This document shows positions 7,864 to 17,032 of a stretch of 64,000 bases of DNA, one piece after another. The notes beneath the pieces are model-generated. The model was not told where the DNA came from. It saw only the letters and a list, made by a program, of their open reading frames with translations, and did no database searches. Numbering within the stretch: position 1 is the stretch's first letter; the number at the start of each line of letters is the position of its first letter. Source of the stretch: Paludibacter sp. GTDB taxonomy: Bacteria > Bacteroidota > Bacteroidia > Bacteroidales > Paludibacteraceae. The stretch lies in NCBI GenBank assembly GCA_028710895.1, contig JAQTTH010000009.1:124001-188000 (forward strand), read 5' to 3'. A program made the translations under genes and the position numbers.

Positions 7864-8766
7864 ATGAAAAAAATAGTTTTCGCAACAATAATTACTGCAT
7901 ATAGTTTTGTTAGCTGTTTTGGACAGATTTCTGATAGGCAATGGCTCAATCTGAATTATGCCGGTGATGATAAGGAGTATCACAACCTTGACATCTATTT
8001 GCCTAATCCAGAGAAACCTACATATAAGGCAATAATAGTAATTTATGGTAGTGCATGGTTTGGAAATAATTTGAAACAATTGGCATATAATACTTTGGGA
8101 AAGCAATTGCTCGAAGGCGGTTTTGCTGTGATTGCGATCAACCACCGGGCAAGTTCCGATGCTGCTTATCCGGCTCAAATCAATGATGTTAAGGCTGCTA
8201 TACGGTTTGTAAGAGCAAATGCCTATAAATACAAAATTGATGCATCATTCATTGGCATTACCGGCTATTCTTCGGGTGGGCATCTTGCATCGTTGGCAGG
8301 AACAACAAACTCGGTTAAAGAATATACGGTAAACAAAACAACCGTAGATATTGAAGGTAAAGTAGGAAACGACACTTTAGCAAGTAGTGCAGTAAATGCT
8401 GTAGTCGATTGGTTTGGTCCTATCGACATGTCGCTAATGGATGAATGTAAAAAACCCAAAGTTGGAAACTCTCCCGAGGCTGCACTAATCAGAGGCAATC
8501 CGGCAGACAACCCTGATATGATAGCTCTTCTTAATCCGATTACCTTCATTGACAAAACAGATCCTCAATTTATAGTAATTCATGGTGAGTCCGATCATGT
8601 TGTACCACATTGTCAGAGTGAGCTTTTCGCCAAAGCATTAAAAGAAAAAGGATTATTGACCGAGTTTATTTCTGTTCCCGAGGGTCAGCATGGGCCGATT
8701 ACATTCAATGAAAGCACCTTTAAAAAGATGACCGATTTTTTCTTGAAAGAAGCCGAAAAAAAATAA
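7864..8766 (+). CDS. Secreted alpha/beta hydrolase (BD-FAE/esterase-lipase type)
   Basis: A 300-residue protein with a signal peptide (residues 1-20, cleavage near SCFGQ). The fold is read from the oxyanion region VIYGSAWFG (60-67), the nucleophile elbow GYSSG with S136, the acid D244 in HGESDHVVP and the base H276 in PEGQHGP. This is a full catalytic triad of the carbohydrate-esterase-like alpha/beta hydrolases that are frequent in Bacteroidota. The substrate is not evident; acetyl or feruloyl esters of plant polysaccharide are plausible given the downstream region. FVSC could be read as a weak lipobox, but the -3 residue is phenylalanine, so signal peptidase I processing is more likely. It is followed 11 bases later by a 52-bp repeat. 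Confidence 0.8.
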   Translation: MKKIVFATIITAYSFVSCFGQISDRQWLNLNYAGDDKEYHNLDIYLPNPEKPTYKAIIVIYGSAWFGNNLKQLAYNTLGKQLLEGGFAVIAINHRASSDAAYPAQINDVKAAIRFVRANAYKYKIDASFIGITGYSSGGHLASLAGTTNSVKEYTVNKTTVDIEGKVGNDTLASSAVNAVVDWFGPIDMSLMDECKKPKVGNSPEAALIRGNPADNPDMIALLNPITFIDKTDPQFIVIHGESDHVVPHCQSELFAKALKEKGLLTEFISVPEGQHGPITFNESTFKKMTDFFLKEAEKK

Positions 8767-8777
8767 TATTGACACAC

Positions 8778-8829
8778 CCCCGACCTCATGGATATGCAAT
8801 AGTCATTAAACTCGGAAAGTTGGCGGAAT
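8778..8829 (+). repeat. 52-bp direct repeat, copy 1
   Basis: It begins CCCCGACCTC and contains GGATATGCAATAGTCATTAA. It matches 9315-9366 at about 47 of 52 positions, in the same orientation, and lies just after the hydrolase stop codon. Confidence 0.85.
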
Positions 8830-8916
8830 TTGCCAGAGTTTCCTGCATTTAATGAGCATATCCGGAATGACGACAGGGTACATATAAAATTCAACTTTAA
8901 TATACGAAAAAAAGAC

Positions 8917-9288
8917 ATGGAACAATTAGCAAAAATACTAACAGCACTGGTGGCTATAGAGCACTTATACATCATGTATTTCGAGATGTTTGCCTGGGAA
9001 ACTATTGGAAAACGAACATTTAAAACACTTCCGGCCGATTTATTTAAACCTACGAAAGGACTTGCAGCCAATCAGGGACTTTACAATGGTTTTCTGTCGG
9101 CAGGATTGATTTGGTCGTTCTTTATCTCTGATTCAAATTGGTCGGGAAACGTTGCTGTATTTTTTCTGATTTGTGTTATCATTGCCGAAATTTATGGAGC
9201 TGCAACAGCTAGTAAAAAGATTTTCATAACACAGGCTTTACCTGCCATACTTGCGTTGATAGCAGTGCTAATGGCCAGATGCTATTAG
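8917..9288 (+). CDS. DUF1304 family membrane protein
   Basis: A 123-residue protein starting MEQLAKILTALVAIEHLYIM. It has four hydrophobic segments and the conserved features of DUF1304: EHLYIMYFEMFAW near the N-terminus, NQGLYNGFLSAGLIW in the middle and AEIYGAATASKK before the last segment. The family is a small inner-membrane protein of unknown role. The ATG at 8917 is chosen because the alternative at 8830 would add 29 residues that are mostly encoded by repeat DNA and do not belong to the family. The gene lies between two direct copies of a 52-bp repeat, with no clear promoter or partner gene. Confidence 0.85.
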   Translation: MEQLAKILTALVAIEHLYIMYFEMFAWETIGKRTFKTLPADLFKPTKGLAANQGLYNGFLSAGLIWSFFISDSNWSGNVAVFFLICVIIAEIYGAATASKKIFITQALPAILALIAVLMARCY

Positions 9289-9314
9289 TTCATTATGTAG
9301 GGACACAAAAACAG

Positions 9315-9366
9315 CCCCGACCTCGCGGATATGCAATAGTCATTAAATTCAGAAAGTTGGTGGAAT
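9315..9366 (+). repeat. 52-bp direct repeat, copy 2
   Basis: Same unit as 8778-8829 with about five substitutions, located 26 bases after the DUF1304 stop codon. In both copies the repeat follows a gene end in the same orientation. Confidence 0.85.
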
Positions 9367-9437
9367 GGTTGGTGGGAGCTGTGATTCCTGTAACAAAACC
9401 GGAGCACGCTTCGAAAGACCTTATGAAATAGACAAAT

Positions 9438-9472
9438 AAAAAAAGCTTGCTGAAATTCAGCAAGCTTTTTTT
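9438..9472. terminator. Bidirectional terminator
   Basis: AAAGCTTGCTGAA and TTCAGCAAGCTTT form a 13-pair stem with A-rich and T-rich flanks on both sides. It sits between the plus-strand DUF1304 gene and the minus-strand GH43 gene, whose ends converge. Confidence 0.85.
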
Positions 9473-9490
9473 GTACGAGGAACAAGTTCT

Positions 9491-11947
9491 TTATCTTATT
9501 ACAAATTTAGCGGCAGAAACAAAGCCGTTTGTATCAGAACAGGTAATCATATATATGCCTGACTTCAGGGTGGAGATATTGATTCTTTCTGTAGTCGTTG
9601 TTTGCTCTTTTTCGAGCAATTTACTTCCTTTGAAATCATAAATCGCTACTTTCATTCCTTTATTCGCAGCGTTATTCATTGTAACGTTCAGAAAATCGGT
9701 GGCAGGATTTGGATAGATGGAGAAAATCGGTGCAGCTTCATTGTTAGCAATAGCCGTAACTCCCCATTTGGCATTTAAAGCCTGTTTTTCGGCTGCCGTA
9801 ATCGGAATAATTGTTCCGTGACGCGGTGTAAAATCAAACGAAACTGTATTCGGCACAACCGAGAAATTCATCAAATCGGTACTTGTTGTAAACTGATAAG
9901 CTCCACTTGTGTACATATCGTAAATCAATATCCAGTTATCGGTATTATACATACGGTAAACACATCCACCTTCCACGGCATTGGTAGTAGACTGCAGGTA
10001 TTTGTCGTACAACACATATCCTCCGGTGAGAGTAGTCGAAGTTGCTTTTTTAATGCCATTTCCGTTTCCTTCAGTTTTGAAAAACAGGTTATACACGCCA
10101 TCTTTCAGAACAATATCAGCATCAATGGTAGACAATCCGTTATTATCGAACAATACCTGAGGAGCGCTTTCCAATCCGGTAAATGTGCTGTTGGCATAAG
10201 CATAGTAAATCTTATCGTAATCGGTTGACCCTAATCGCATGGCAAAATAAACCATGTATTTACCTACTGTGGGGTCATAAATTGTTTGTGGCGCCCATAC
10301 GCGATCGGCAGCAGCATATTGCGAATAGGTATTGGGGATATTTACAACAACCGATGTCCAGGTTGTCAGATTTGTTGATTTCAACAAGATCATGGCCCTG
10401 TTCGAATTCCAACCCAATGCCGAAACCATATCGGTGGCAACCATTAAATAATCGTTGTTCTGACCACGTAATATATGTGGGTCGCGTATTCCTCCTGAAG
10501 AACTCACAGCAGCAGAACTTATTACCGGATTATTTCCGTTCAATGCTTTATACACAAATCCATCATCGCTCAATGCAAACCTGAATGCCTCCTGCGATAT
10601 GCTGTTTCCTGTAAAGTAGGCAAACAAGTAAGCAGAAAAACCTTCATCTTCGGCAACCGACACCGAAAAAGCCTTTGTTGCAACTGCAGTACCTTTGGTA
10701 ACTGTTGCCGTAAGCGTTACCTGTGCGTTACCGTTTCCTTTTGCCGGACGGGTTACGATAGCACCTGCATTGGACAAAACAGCCGGGGTATTTGAACTCC
10801 AGGCAATGGTTGATCCTTCATTCCCCGAAACAGGCAATGATATATTGGAACGAAGATTCGTCAGATTCCCTATAAGAGCAATAGCAGCCACATCGGCATC
10901 TACCGAATTCTGATTGGAGTATGCAGGAATTACTGTTGCTGTGAAAGTTTTTGTTTTGGAGATAAAACTCTTTGTAATGGTGGCCGTAAGCACAACAGTT
11001 GCATTAGCCGATCCGTTTGCCGGACGTGTTACAACTCCTGCATTGGATATAACACCCGTGTTGGATGAACTCCACTGAATGGTTGTGCTATTGCTTCCCG
11101 TAGCAGGTAAAGTCAGATTTGTTGTCACAGCGCTTAAATCGCCTAATGATAAATTCATTACAGCTGTATCAACAACGTCTTTAAAGGTTGCCGTATCAAG
11201 TGCAGCCATATTAGTCGCCAAAGCGGCTACCTGAGTTGCATTAAGTGCCGAGTTATAGATTCGGAAATCGCACAGCATCGAATTCAACAGGATTTGATCG
11301 GAAGCATAAGCCGATTTACACAGGTAATTAAAACTGGTGGAGCCCAATGTTGTTGGTAATAAATTTATTGTTCCTGTTTTTTTCTGAACTCCATCAATGT
11401 ATACAACACCGCTGGTTCCTGATTGGGTATACGTAATGTGTTTCCAACTTCCTTTGGTGGCTGCAGAAGCAATGTTGACAGTTTTCTCATTCGTATAATT
11501 GGTAGAACAAATAGCATATCGGCTATCTTTGGCAGTATAAAACATACAACCCGAAGCATTTGCATTTATATCGGCCGAATTGGAGAATGTCCATACAAAA
11601 TTACCGGCATTTGTCAACACTGCAGAAGGATCAACGTACAGATAGGTTGAAATCGTGAAATTTGATAATCCACTAATCACCTGACCCATTTTGGCTCCTA
11701 AATCTACATAACCGGATGTGGCTCCAATTTTCAGCAAACTGAATCGGCCCAGTTTCTTTATCTGGGCACTTCCCATTAATTTGCCATTGTATCCGTTTCC
11801 TGTTTCGTCAAGAATAGAGTCGGTGTTTGCCTTAGCATTAAAACTGTATTGAACTCTCGGAGTTTGTGCAGCGACTTGTTGAATCATCAGAAAAGCCATA
11901 ACTGCAACACCCAAAGGCATCAATACTTTCTTCATTCTAAAATTCAT
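9491..11947 (-). CDS. T9SS-exported GH43 enzyme with LamG and Ig-like domains
   Basis: An 818-residue modular protein. It has a signal peptide (1-28, ending VAAQ), a concanavalin/LamG-like domain (~30-240), two atrophied bacterial Ig-like domains (~255-435), a GH43 five-bladed propeller (~436-735) and a T9SS sorting domain from IYPNPATDFLNV to the C-terminal AAKFVIR. The GH43 triad is visible: Asp in GGIRDPHIL, Asp in TIDADIV and Glu in NAVEGGCV. GH43 enzymes remove alpha-L-arabinofuranose or beta-xylose. With the GH51 gene next to it, arabinan side-chain trimming at the cell surface is likely. The ATG at 11947 is preferred to a TTG at 11974. The gene follows the GH51 gene by 23 bases. A paralogous GH43 domain is in the gene at 20707. 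Confidence 0.85.
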   Translation of the reverse strand: MNFRMKKVLMPLGVAVMAFLMIQQVAAQTPRVQYSFNAKANTDSILDETGNGYNGKLMGSAQIKKLGRFSLLKIGATSGYVDLGAKMGQVISGLSNFTISTYLYVDPSAVLTNAGNFVWTFSNSADINANASGCMFYTAKDSRYAICSTNYTNEKTVNIASAATKGSWKHITYTQSGTSGVVYIDGVQKKTGTINLLPTTLGSTSFNYLCKSAYASDQILLNSMLCDFRIYNSALNATQVAALATNMAALDTATFKDVVDTAVMNLSLGDLSAVTTNLTLPATGSNSTTIQWSSSNTGVISNAGVVTRPANGSANATVVLTATITKSFISKTKTFTATVIPAYSNQNSVDADVAAIALIGNLTNLRSNISLPVSGNEGSTIAWSSNTPAVLSNAGAIVTRPAKGNGNAQVTLTATVTKGTAVATKAFSVSVAEDEGFSAYLFAYFTGNSISQEAFRFALSDDGFVYKALNGNNPVISSAAVSSSGGIRDPHILRGQNNDYLMVATDMVSALGWNSNRAMILLKSTNLTTWTSVVVNIPNTYSQYAAADRVWAPQTIYDPTVGKYMVYFAMRLGSTDYDKIYYAYANSTFTGLESAPQVLFDNNGLSTIDADIVLKDGVYNLFFKTEGNGNGIKKATSTTLTGGYVLYDKYLQSTTNAVEGGCVYRMYNTDNWILIYDMYTSGAYQFTTSTDLMNFSVVPNTVSFDFTPRHGTIIPITAAEKQALNAKWGVTAIANNEAAPIFSIYPNPATDFLNVTMNNAANKGMKVAIYDFKGSKLLEKEQTTTTERINISTLKSGIYMITCSDTNGFVSAAKFVIR

Positions 11948-11970
11948 TTGTTGTTTTATATTTTTGTTTA

Positions 11971-14649
11971 TCAATCTTTTATAACCTTACCCGAAAATTT
12001 ATTTTTCCCTTGTTGAGCAACCAATAAATATACACCCGGAGTGAGCGAAGATATATTTATTGAGTTTCCATTCATAATTTCTTTTTTAAGCAGGCTCTTT
12101 CCTACTAATGTTTTAAGCTCAACCGATATTATTCCCGGTTCAACCCCTTTTATCTGAATGCTGTTTTTTGCCGGATTGGGATAAACCGACAAACCTTCAT
12201 CTTTTTTTTTTAGGGTTGAAACAGCAGTGGGATTGGCTGTATTAAGCTTTAATATCGTCACTGAATTTGCTTTGAATGTGTATTTGAAATTGCTTCCAAC
12301 TGAGTCAATAGTCGTTGTAACAGGAGAAATTTTAGTTGGTTCTGTCAGGGTGTTTTCATCCAAACCACTTGCTGATGAAAGCACAATGGCCGAACCATTG
12401 ACTAAACCTGAATTCAAACCTGTTAGTTTCAGACTTGAAGAAACATCCGCATTGGCAGGATTTATCACTTTCACATACAGCATTTTACTTTGTTCGTCCA
12501 ACGAAGCCGATGTATACAGCGAAGTTGTAGGTAACACATTGATAGTATGTATCAATGCATTATTTAAATAACACAATATCTGAGTTTTAGAAACTTCAAT
12601 GCGAATGTCGTACCACACATTGGTTGTAATTGATCCTGCAGTTGTAGTTAAAGTTGATTTCGAACCATCAACACATTGTTCAACTGCATGTTGGGTATTT
12701 CCCCAGCCACCCAGATTCCACCAGTAATAATTATTGCTGTCTTTGTACCCGAACATAATCAGGAATCCCTCACTCCCACTCACCTTACGCGCCTTTACAG
12801 AATATGTATAGGTTGAATCTGTAATGGCAGTCAAAACAACCGATTGGCAATTGGTGGCTGTAGAAGTCTGAGAATAAATCCCACCTGACACAGCCCATGT
12901 ACCTGTTTTTGGCGACCAGTTAGTAGTACTTGTAAAAAGATCAGTAAATAATGTAGCTCCGGAAGCATTTGTAACTGTTGGAAGTGTATAATCAGCCTTT
13001 GTCGACCAGGTTCCAAGTCCCACCGAACCAACGATAGGATTGCTTTTTTGGTTTAATGTATCTTTCACCGGAATATTTACGGTTCCGATATTGGTTGCAA
13101 ACAACTTCTGAACGTAATACGATGGTGTACAATAAACAGTTGACGCATTATAATCAATCATATCGGGATTCCACTTTCTGTCATTTACATTCACAAAAAT
13201 AGGTGCATACGAGTTCATTGTAACCACATCCGAATTTTTTTCCATTCCGGCCATATACACAGCTTCACCCAAAGCAGCAATTTGGTTGCCATTACCACAA
13301 CCCGAAGTTACAGCATATTCTCCCGCGTAGATTTTTGCGCCCGTTCTGCTATAGGTATCGTATTTATTATACTGATTGATAAACCACTGTGGACTTCTGT
13401 AATAGTGCTCATCGAGCAGTTGAACAGGATGTGTGAAAGTCCATGTAGGATTATCGGTTCCCCAGGCAGCCACATTTCCAATACATTGAATTGCAGGATA
13501 TTTTGCTTTGATGGCGTTGTAAAACTGAATATAGCGGTTACCGTAATTATCTCCGAAATAATTTTCGTTACCAATCTCAATATATTTTATGTTGAACGGT
13601 TCGGTATGTCCGTTGGCAGCACGCATAGCTCCATAAGTTGTAGTAACTGCTCCGTTGGCATATTCCAACGCATCCATAACATCCTGAAGATAATCGGTCA
13701 AAGCTGTCGACGATTGATTGTCGTTATGGGCAAGACCCACATTGACAACGTATAAAGGTTCTGCACCGATGTCTTCGGACAACTGAAGGAATTCATGAAA
13801 ACCCATTCCATCGGATGTGCGATATGCCCAAAGATTATAATGTCCGGGGCGGTCTTCAATCTTTCCAATTGTTTTTTTCCATTGAAAACGGTTAGCCAGA
13901 TAATCTCCTTCAACAAAGCATCCACCGGGGAAACGCATAAATTTTGGTTTCATATCAGCCAGCAATTGTGCCAACTCCGGGCGCAATCCATTTTCCCGAT
14001 TCTTGAATGTAGGCGGGAACATTGAAACAACATCGAACCAAAGTGTACCGGATGAGGTTGTTGAAAGAACAAACCGTGCATTGGGGTCATTTCCTGAAGC
14101 AGATAGTGTACAACTGTATTTCTGCCAGCCTGTTGTAAGACCGGTAATACTGGCTTCGGCATATTTTATTGACGCACTGCTTTCGAGCGATACTTTCACA
14201 GTTCCGGTAAAACTTGCATCACATTTGGCAAAGAATGTCACCTTATATTGTCGGCCATAAACAGCATTAATACCCCAAAAACCTGAATTATAGATCCCGG
14301 CTCTTGTTGTAGAAGATGTACTTGTAACTGTCATCTTCAAAGCCTGAGTTTGTGCTGTATTCAATAGCCCTGTGGTTTCAACAGCAGTAGTAACTGAAGC
14401 TCCGCTTTGATTAAAAGAAGTCCAGTTATCGAGGGTTGTTGCGTCTTCGAACGATCTGTTGCGAATCAACTCTGCATAAAGTCCTCCATCAGCTGCATGA
14501 TTGATATCTTCAAAAAATATCCCGTAGTGAGTTGGGCTGATTGCAATTCCCTTTTTACTCAAATCAATGGTTAACTTTGGTTGAGCAGCGATTGGCAAAG
14601 CCAGCAATGCAAAAAGAAAGAATGAGAGGAAAGTGAATTTAAAATTCAT
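11971..14649 (-). CDS. T9SS-exported GH51 alpha-L-arabinofuranosidase
   Basis: An 892-residue protein with a signal peptide (1-22). The GH51 start motif HYGIFFEDINHAADGGLYAE spans 41-60. A carbohydrate-binding-like jelly roll covers ~70-210, and the catalytic barrel starts at KFMRFPGGCF. The acid/base is E362 in IEIGNENYFG and the nucleophile is E444 in YAGEYAV. Residues ~570-720 hold an inserted jelly-roll domain (TLFTDLFTSTTNWSPKTG onward) absent from the paralogue at 22922. The end is a T9SS sorting domain (SVYPNPAKNSIQIKG to GKVIKD). GH51 enzymes release terminal L-arabinofuranose from arabinan and arabinogalactan. It lies upstream of and close to the GH43 gene, so they are probably one transcript. 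The T9SS tag implies surface display or secretion. Confidence 0.9.
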   Translation of the reverse strand: MNFKFTFLSFFLFALLALPIAAQPKLTIDLSKKGIAISPTHYGIFFEDINHAADGGLYAELIRNRSFEDATTLDNWTSFNQSGASVTTAVETTGLLNTAQTQALKMTVTSTSSTTRAGIYNSGFWGINAVYGRQYKVTFFAKCDASFTGTVKVSLESSASIKYAEASITGLTTGWQKYSCTLSASGNDPNARFVLSTTSSGTLWFDVVSMFPPTFKNRENGLRPELAQLLADMKPKFMRFPGGCFVEGDYLANRFQWKKTIGKIEDRPGHYNLWAYRTSDGMGFHEFLQLSEDIGAEPLYVVNVGLAHNDNQSSTALTDYLQDVMDALEYANGAVTTTYGAMRAANGHTEPFNIKYIEIGNENYFGDNYGNRYIQFYNAIKAKYPAIQCIGNVAAWGTDNPTWTFTHPVQLLDEHYYRSPQWFINQYNKYDTYSRTGAKIYAGEYAVTSGCGNGNQIAALGEAVYMAGMEKNSDVVTMNSYAPIFVNVNDRKWNPDMIDYNASTVYCTPSYYVQKLFATNIGTVNIPVKDTLNQKSNPIVGSVGLGTWSTKADYTLPTVTNASGATLFTDLFTSTTNWSPKTGTWAVSGGIYSQTSTATNCQSVVLTAITDSTYTYSVKARKVSGSEGFLIMFGYKDSNNYYWWNLGGWGNTQHAVEQCVDGSKSTLTTTAGSITTNVWYDIRIEVSKTQILCYLNNALIHTINVLPTTSLYTSASLDEQSKMLYVKVINPANADVSSSLKLTGLNSGLVNGSAIVLSSASGLDENTLTEPTKISPVTTTIDSVGSNFKYTFKANSVTILKLNTANPTAVSTLKKKDEGLSVYPNPAKNSIQIKGVEPGIISVELKTLVGKSLLKKEIMNGNSINISSLTPGVYLLVAQQGKNKFSGKVIKD

Positions 14650-14763
14650 GATTTTCTGATTTTTAATAGGTTACAATTCTTACTGCAAAACTAGTTCATT
14701 TAATAATCATAGCAGGTCAAAATCTATTATAAAGAGTGGATTCTATTATTTACAATTATATCA

Positions 14764-14812
14764 AAAAAACAAACTCATCCCCAATTCGTTGAGTCGGAGA
14801 AGAGTTTGTTGT
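14764..14812 (-). terminator. Terminator after the zincin-like gene
   Basis: AACAAACTC (14768-14776) and GAGTTTGTT (14802-14810) pair across a 25-base loop. On the minus strand the stem is followed by TTTTTTTGA. It separates the 14837-16668 pair from the GH51-GH43 pair. Confidence 0.65.
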
Positions 14813-14836
14813 TTGTATAAGGTTTATTTTTGTCAA

Positions 14837-16180
14837 TTACCAACTAGTCGGTAATCCGCAATCGTCTACTAACATTGCTTTAACCAATTTGGCATGCAAT
14901 ATCAATCCATTTGCTTGTGCGGTAGCATCTCCCAAACCTGTAATTTCTGATTTATAATTGATACCATAAGGCCAGAAATGCTGAGAGTCTCCTTTGAGTG
15001 TTTCACCTGTAGCTCCAAGCAATAAAGCAGCTGCAACACTTCCGGTCCAGGTTCCTGTACTTGTTTTACTTTGCCAAACCGAAGTTGTTCCTGAACCAAA
15101 ATAGTGTGCAAACTCGTGCATGGCAGTTCCAACCCACATATAAGTTGTATTAGACCCGAATGCTACCTGACCATGATAACTGGCTTCAGCAGTTGGTACT
15201 CCCGAAGAATAGGCAATCCAGATATTATGAGAAAAAGTAGTATACCGGTTGTAATAATAACAGGCGCTATCAACAGCCGCTTTAATCAATCGGTAAGGCT
15301 GTGGGTAAGTCAATGAATCGAAGCCCATAGTATAAGTCACATTTCCCATTAGCGGTTTCACGGTAAGCTGCGCTCCATAAGCTGTACCAACGCAGTTAGT
15401 TGCAAAAGCCCGCACATAATACGTGGAGTTGAGACTTAAGTTAGACATCAAGGCATAAAATTGTCCGACTGTTATTCCGTTCGCATATTTCAAATCATTA
15501 ATCGTCGGATTTTTCGAAGTTGACCAACAAATACCTCTTTCGGTCAACGTACAACCTCCATTACTTATAACTTTAACAACACAGGTTGCTTTGTTTGTGG
15601 TATAATTATAACTGGCCGAAGTAGTTTCCACTGTAGGCAAACTATAACTCAGGGTTGTAAAACTCTTTTGTTCCCCGTAAGCAGTTCCGGCCAGATTCGT
15701 GGCATAAGCTCTTATATAAATCACCGAACCGGCAGTTAATCCTGTCAAACTAAGCGTTGAAGCACTGGTTGCTGCAGATGATGCAATTTTAGTATTTTCA
15801 ATGGTCGGATTAGGAGTGGTACTCCAGCAAATTCCTTTTTCAAGAATTGTAGTTCCACCAACCGATTTTATTGTAAGTCCCGATTGAGCTGTAGTATACG
15901 AAATTGTTGTTACTCCGGAAGTGGTAAGAACAGGTAAACTCTGTGCAACACTATCGGTGAATGTAATGCTATCGACGCTTGCAATAGTGGCATTTATAAC
16001 TGTATTGTCCGATTTGTACACATCCAACTGAGTATCTGAATTACTGAATTTCAGACTATCAATTGACGAAACAATCACATTCAAGACTGATAAATCCGAT
16101 TTATAGATGTTGAAGGTTTTTTGTGCAAAAATGCTAATGATACAAATTGCACCTATTATAATGAGTATGTTTTTTTTCAT
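14837..16180 (-). CDS. Secreted zincin-like (HEFAH) protein with FN3-like repeats
   Basis: A 447-residue protein with a signal peptide (1-19, ending IFAQ). The N-terminus carries two copies of a motif ending SSIDSLKF and ASVDSITF (residues ~22-76), known from many Bacteroidota surface proteins. Two FN3-like domains follow (~85-175 and ~185-275), each with a KGICWST/RGICWST signature and an IRAYATN/VRAFATN strand. The C-terminal ~165 residues hold MHEFAHYFGSGTT, an HExxH metallopeptidase-like site, then a GDSQHFWPYGINYKSE motif and a final helix. It resembles proteins in which an HExxH domain accompanies carbohydrate-binding modules. It has no T9SS domain of its own, but its ATG overlaps the stop of the preceding T9SS-tagged gene. 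Whether it is a peptidase is unproven. Confidence 0.65.
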   Translation of the reverse strand: MKKNILIIIGAICIISIFAQKTFNIYKSDLSVLNVIVSSIDSLKFSNSDTQLDVYKSDNTVINATIASVDSITFTDSVAQSLPVLTTSGVTTISYTTAQSGLTIKSVGGTTILEKGICWSTTPNPTIENTKIASSAATSASTLSLTGLTAGSVIYIRAYATNLAGTAYGEQKSFTTLSYSLPTVETTSASYNYTTNKATCVVKVISNGGCTLTERGICWSTSKNPTINDLKYANGITVGQFYALMSNLSLNSTYYVRAFATNCVGTAYGAQLTVKPLMGNVTYTMGFDSLTYPQPYRLIKAAVDSACYYYNRYTTFSHNIWIAYSSGVPTAEASYHGQVAFGSNTTYMWVGTAMHEFAHYFGSGTTSVWQSKTSTGTWTGSVAAALLLGATGETLKGDSQHFWPYGINYKSEITGLGDATAQANGLILHAKLVKAMLVDDCGLPTSW

Positions 16181-16668
16181 AGTTTTGTAAATTTGAATGC
16201 CTGATTTTCAAGTTTTAGAATATACATTCCCTTTTGAAGGCCCCGTACATCTATCTTCTCATCGATTGAGGTCAGTGTTGTAGACAGGACCAATGTTCCA
16301 CTCAGGCTATATATTGCTATGTTAGATTTCGCAATCGCTTCCGCTTTCACATGAATAAAATCAGTAGATGGATTCGGATAAATAGCAAGGTCTTTATTAT
16401 CGACTGTAATCCTGTCGACAGCCGTATATGTTCCAAAAATCATCTTACGAATAGATGCTAATGAAATACTCTCAGTTGGTTCTGTCTGATAATTCAACAC
16501 AAGGTTAGTTCCCAAAAAAGTAATCTTCTTCAACTTAGTGAATGCTACAGTTTGATCTGTTCCATCTGTTTTTTTCAACATCAACGCATTACTTTGCGAG
16601 TGTACATTCATTACTGCAATCCCAAACAGAAAGAAAAGGGAGAGTATGCCTGAAAATAGAAATCTCAT
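16177..16668 (-). CDS. Small T9SS-sorted protein
   Basis: A 163-residue protein: signal peptide (1-24, ending VHSQ), a short region with KKTDGTDQTVAFTKLKKITF and ISLASIRKMIF (the same repeat family as the N-terminus of the next gene), and a T9SS sorting domain from LAIYPNPSTDFIHV to KFTKL. There is hardly room for any other domain, so the protein is in effect a sorting domain with a short adaptor. It is the first gene of the minus-strand series facing the GH105 operon, and its TGA overlaps the ATG of the zincin-like gene. It may help bring the partner to the surface; this is inference. Confidence 0.75.
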   Translation of the reverse strand: MRFLFSGILSLFFLFGIAVMNVHSQSNALMLKKTDGTDQTVAFTKLKKITFLGTNLVLNYQTEPTESISLASIRKMIFGTYTAVDRITVDNKDLAIYPNPSTDFIHVKAEAIAKSNIAIYSLSGTLVLSTTLTSIDEKIDVRGLQKGMYILKLENQAFKFTKL

Positions 16669-16743
16669 GTTTTAAAATTTAAGAATTATTGGCTTCGCAA
16701 ATTATCAGATGAATTAATTTCACAACATGATAATTTCACCGAA

Positions 16744-16772
16744 CAAAGATAGTTGTAATTGAATCAAACAAA
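16744..16772 (-). promoter_or_regulatory. Candidate promoter of the T9SS/zincin series
   Basis: Minus-strand TTTG (16772-16769), 17 bases, then TATCTTTG (16751-16744), matching the Bacteroidota -33 TTTG and -7 TAnnTTTG pattern with a slightly short spacer. It lies about 76 bases before the ATG at 16668. Confidence 0.45.
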
Positions 16773-16893
16773 GTAGATAAAAAAGTCATAAGGGTGGAAT
16801 TTTCAATATCTAAAATCCAAATTTTAAAATTGACATATTAAATAATATGCCTAATTTTGACAATGCTAAACCTTGTTTGAATTTCTCCACCAT

Positions 16894-16940
16894 ATTGAAT
16901 GAATTGTGCACTTACAATCTGTTTTGTGACAGTATTTTTG
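16894..16940 (+). promoter_or_regulatory. Promoter of the GH105 operon with shared operator
   Basis: ATTGAATGAATTGT (16894-16907) lies exactly 39 bases before the -7 element TATTTTTG (16933-16940). The same 14-mer with one change lies at the same offset before the GH43 operon at 25032. The -33 position has no good TTTG, as expected for an activated promoter. An activator such as the HTCS encoded at 36478 is a plausible binder. Confidence 0.6.
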
Positions 16941-17032
16941 TATAGTTAGAATAATGAGCAAATTTTGATGTGCAATACACAACACAAACTGCTCATTACA
17001 TTATAGTTGAAGTTGATTTCGATTTAAAAAAA

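Larger units (their letters stand above)
16669..17032. other. Divergent promoter region
   Basis: The 364-base spacer separates the minus-strand T9SS series from the plus-strand GH105 operon. On the plus strand it holds the shared 14-bp site and TATTTTTG element at 16894-16940. On the minus strand it holds TATCTTTG (16744-16751) preceded by TTTG at 16769-16772 with a 17-base spacer. Nothing else was recognised. Confidence 0.55.

Noticed and set aside
8778-9366. Integron attC sites around the DUF1304 gene
   Set aside because: The repeats lack the RYYYAAC and GTTRRRY core sites and do not fold into the imperfect hairpin expected for attC.
16177-16668. Decayed remnant of a larger T9SS enzyme
   Set aside because: It has an intact signal peptide, an intact sorting domain and a coupled downstream start, with no sign of frameshift.
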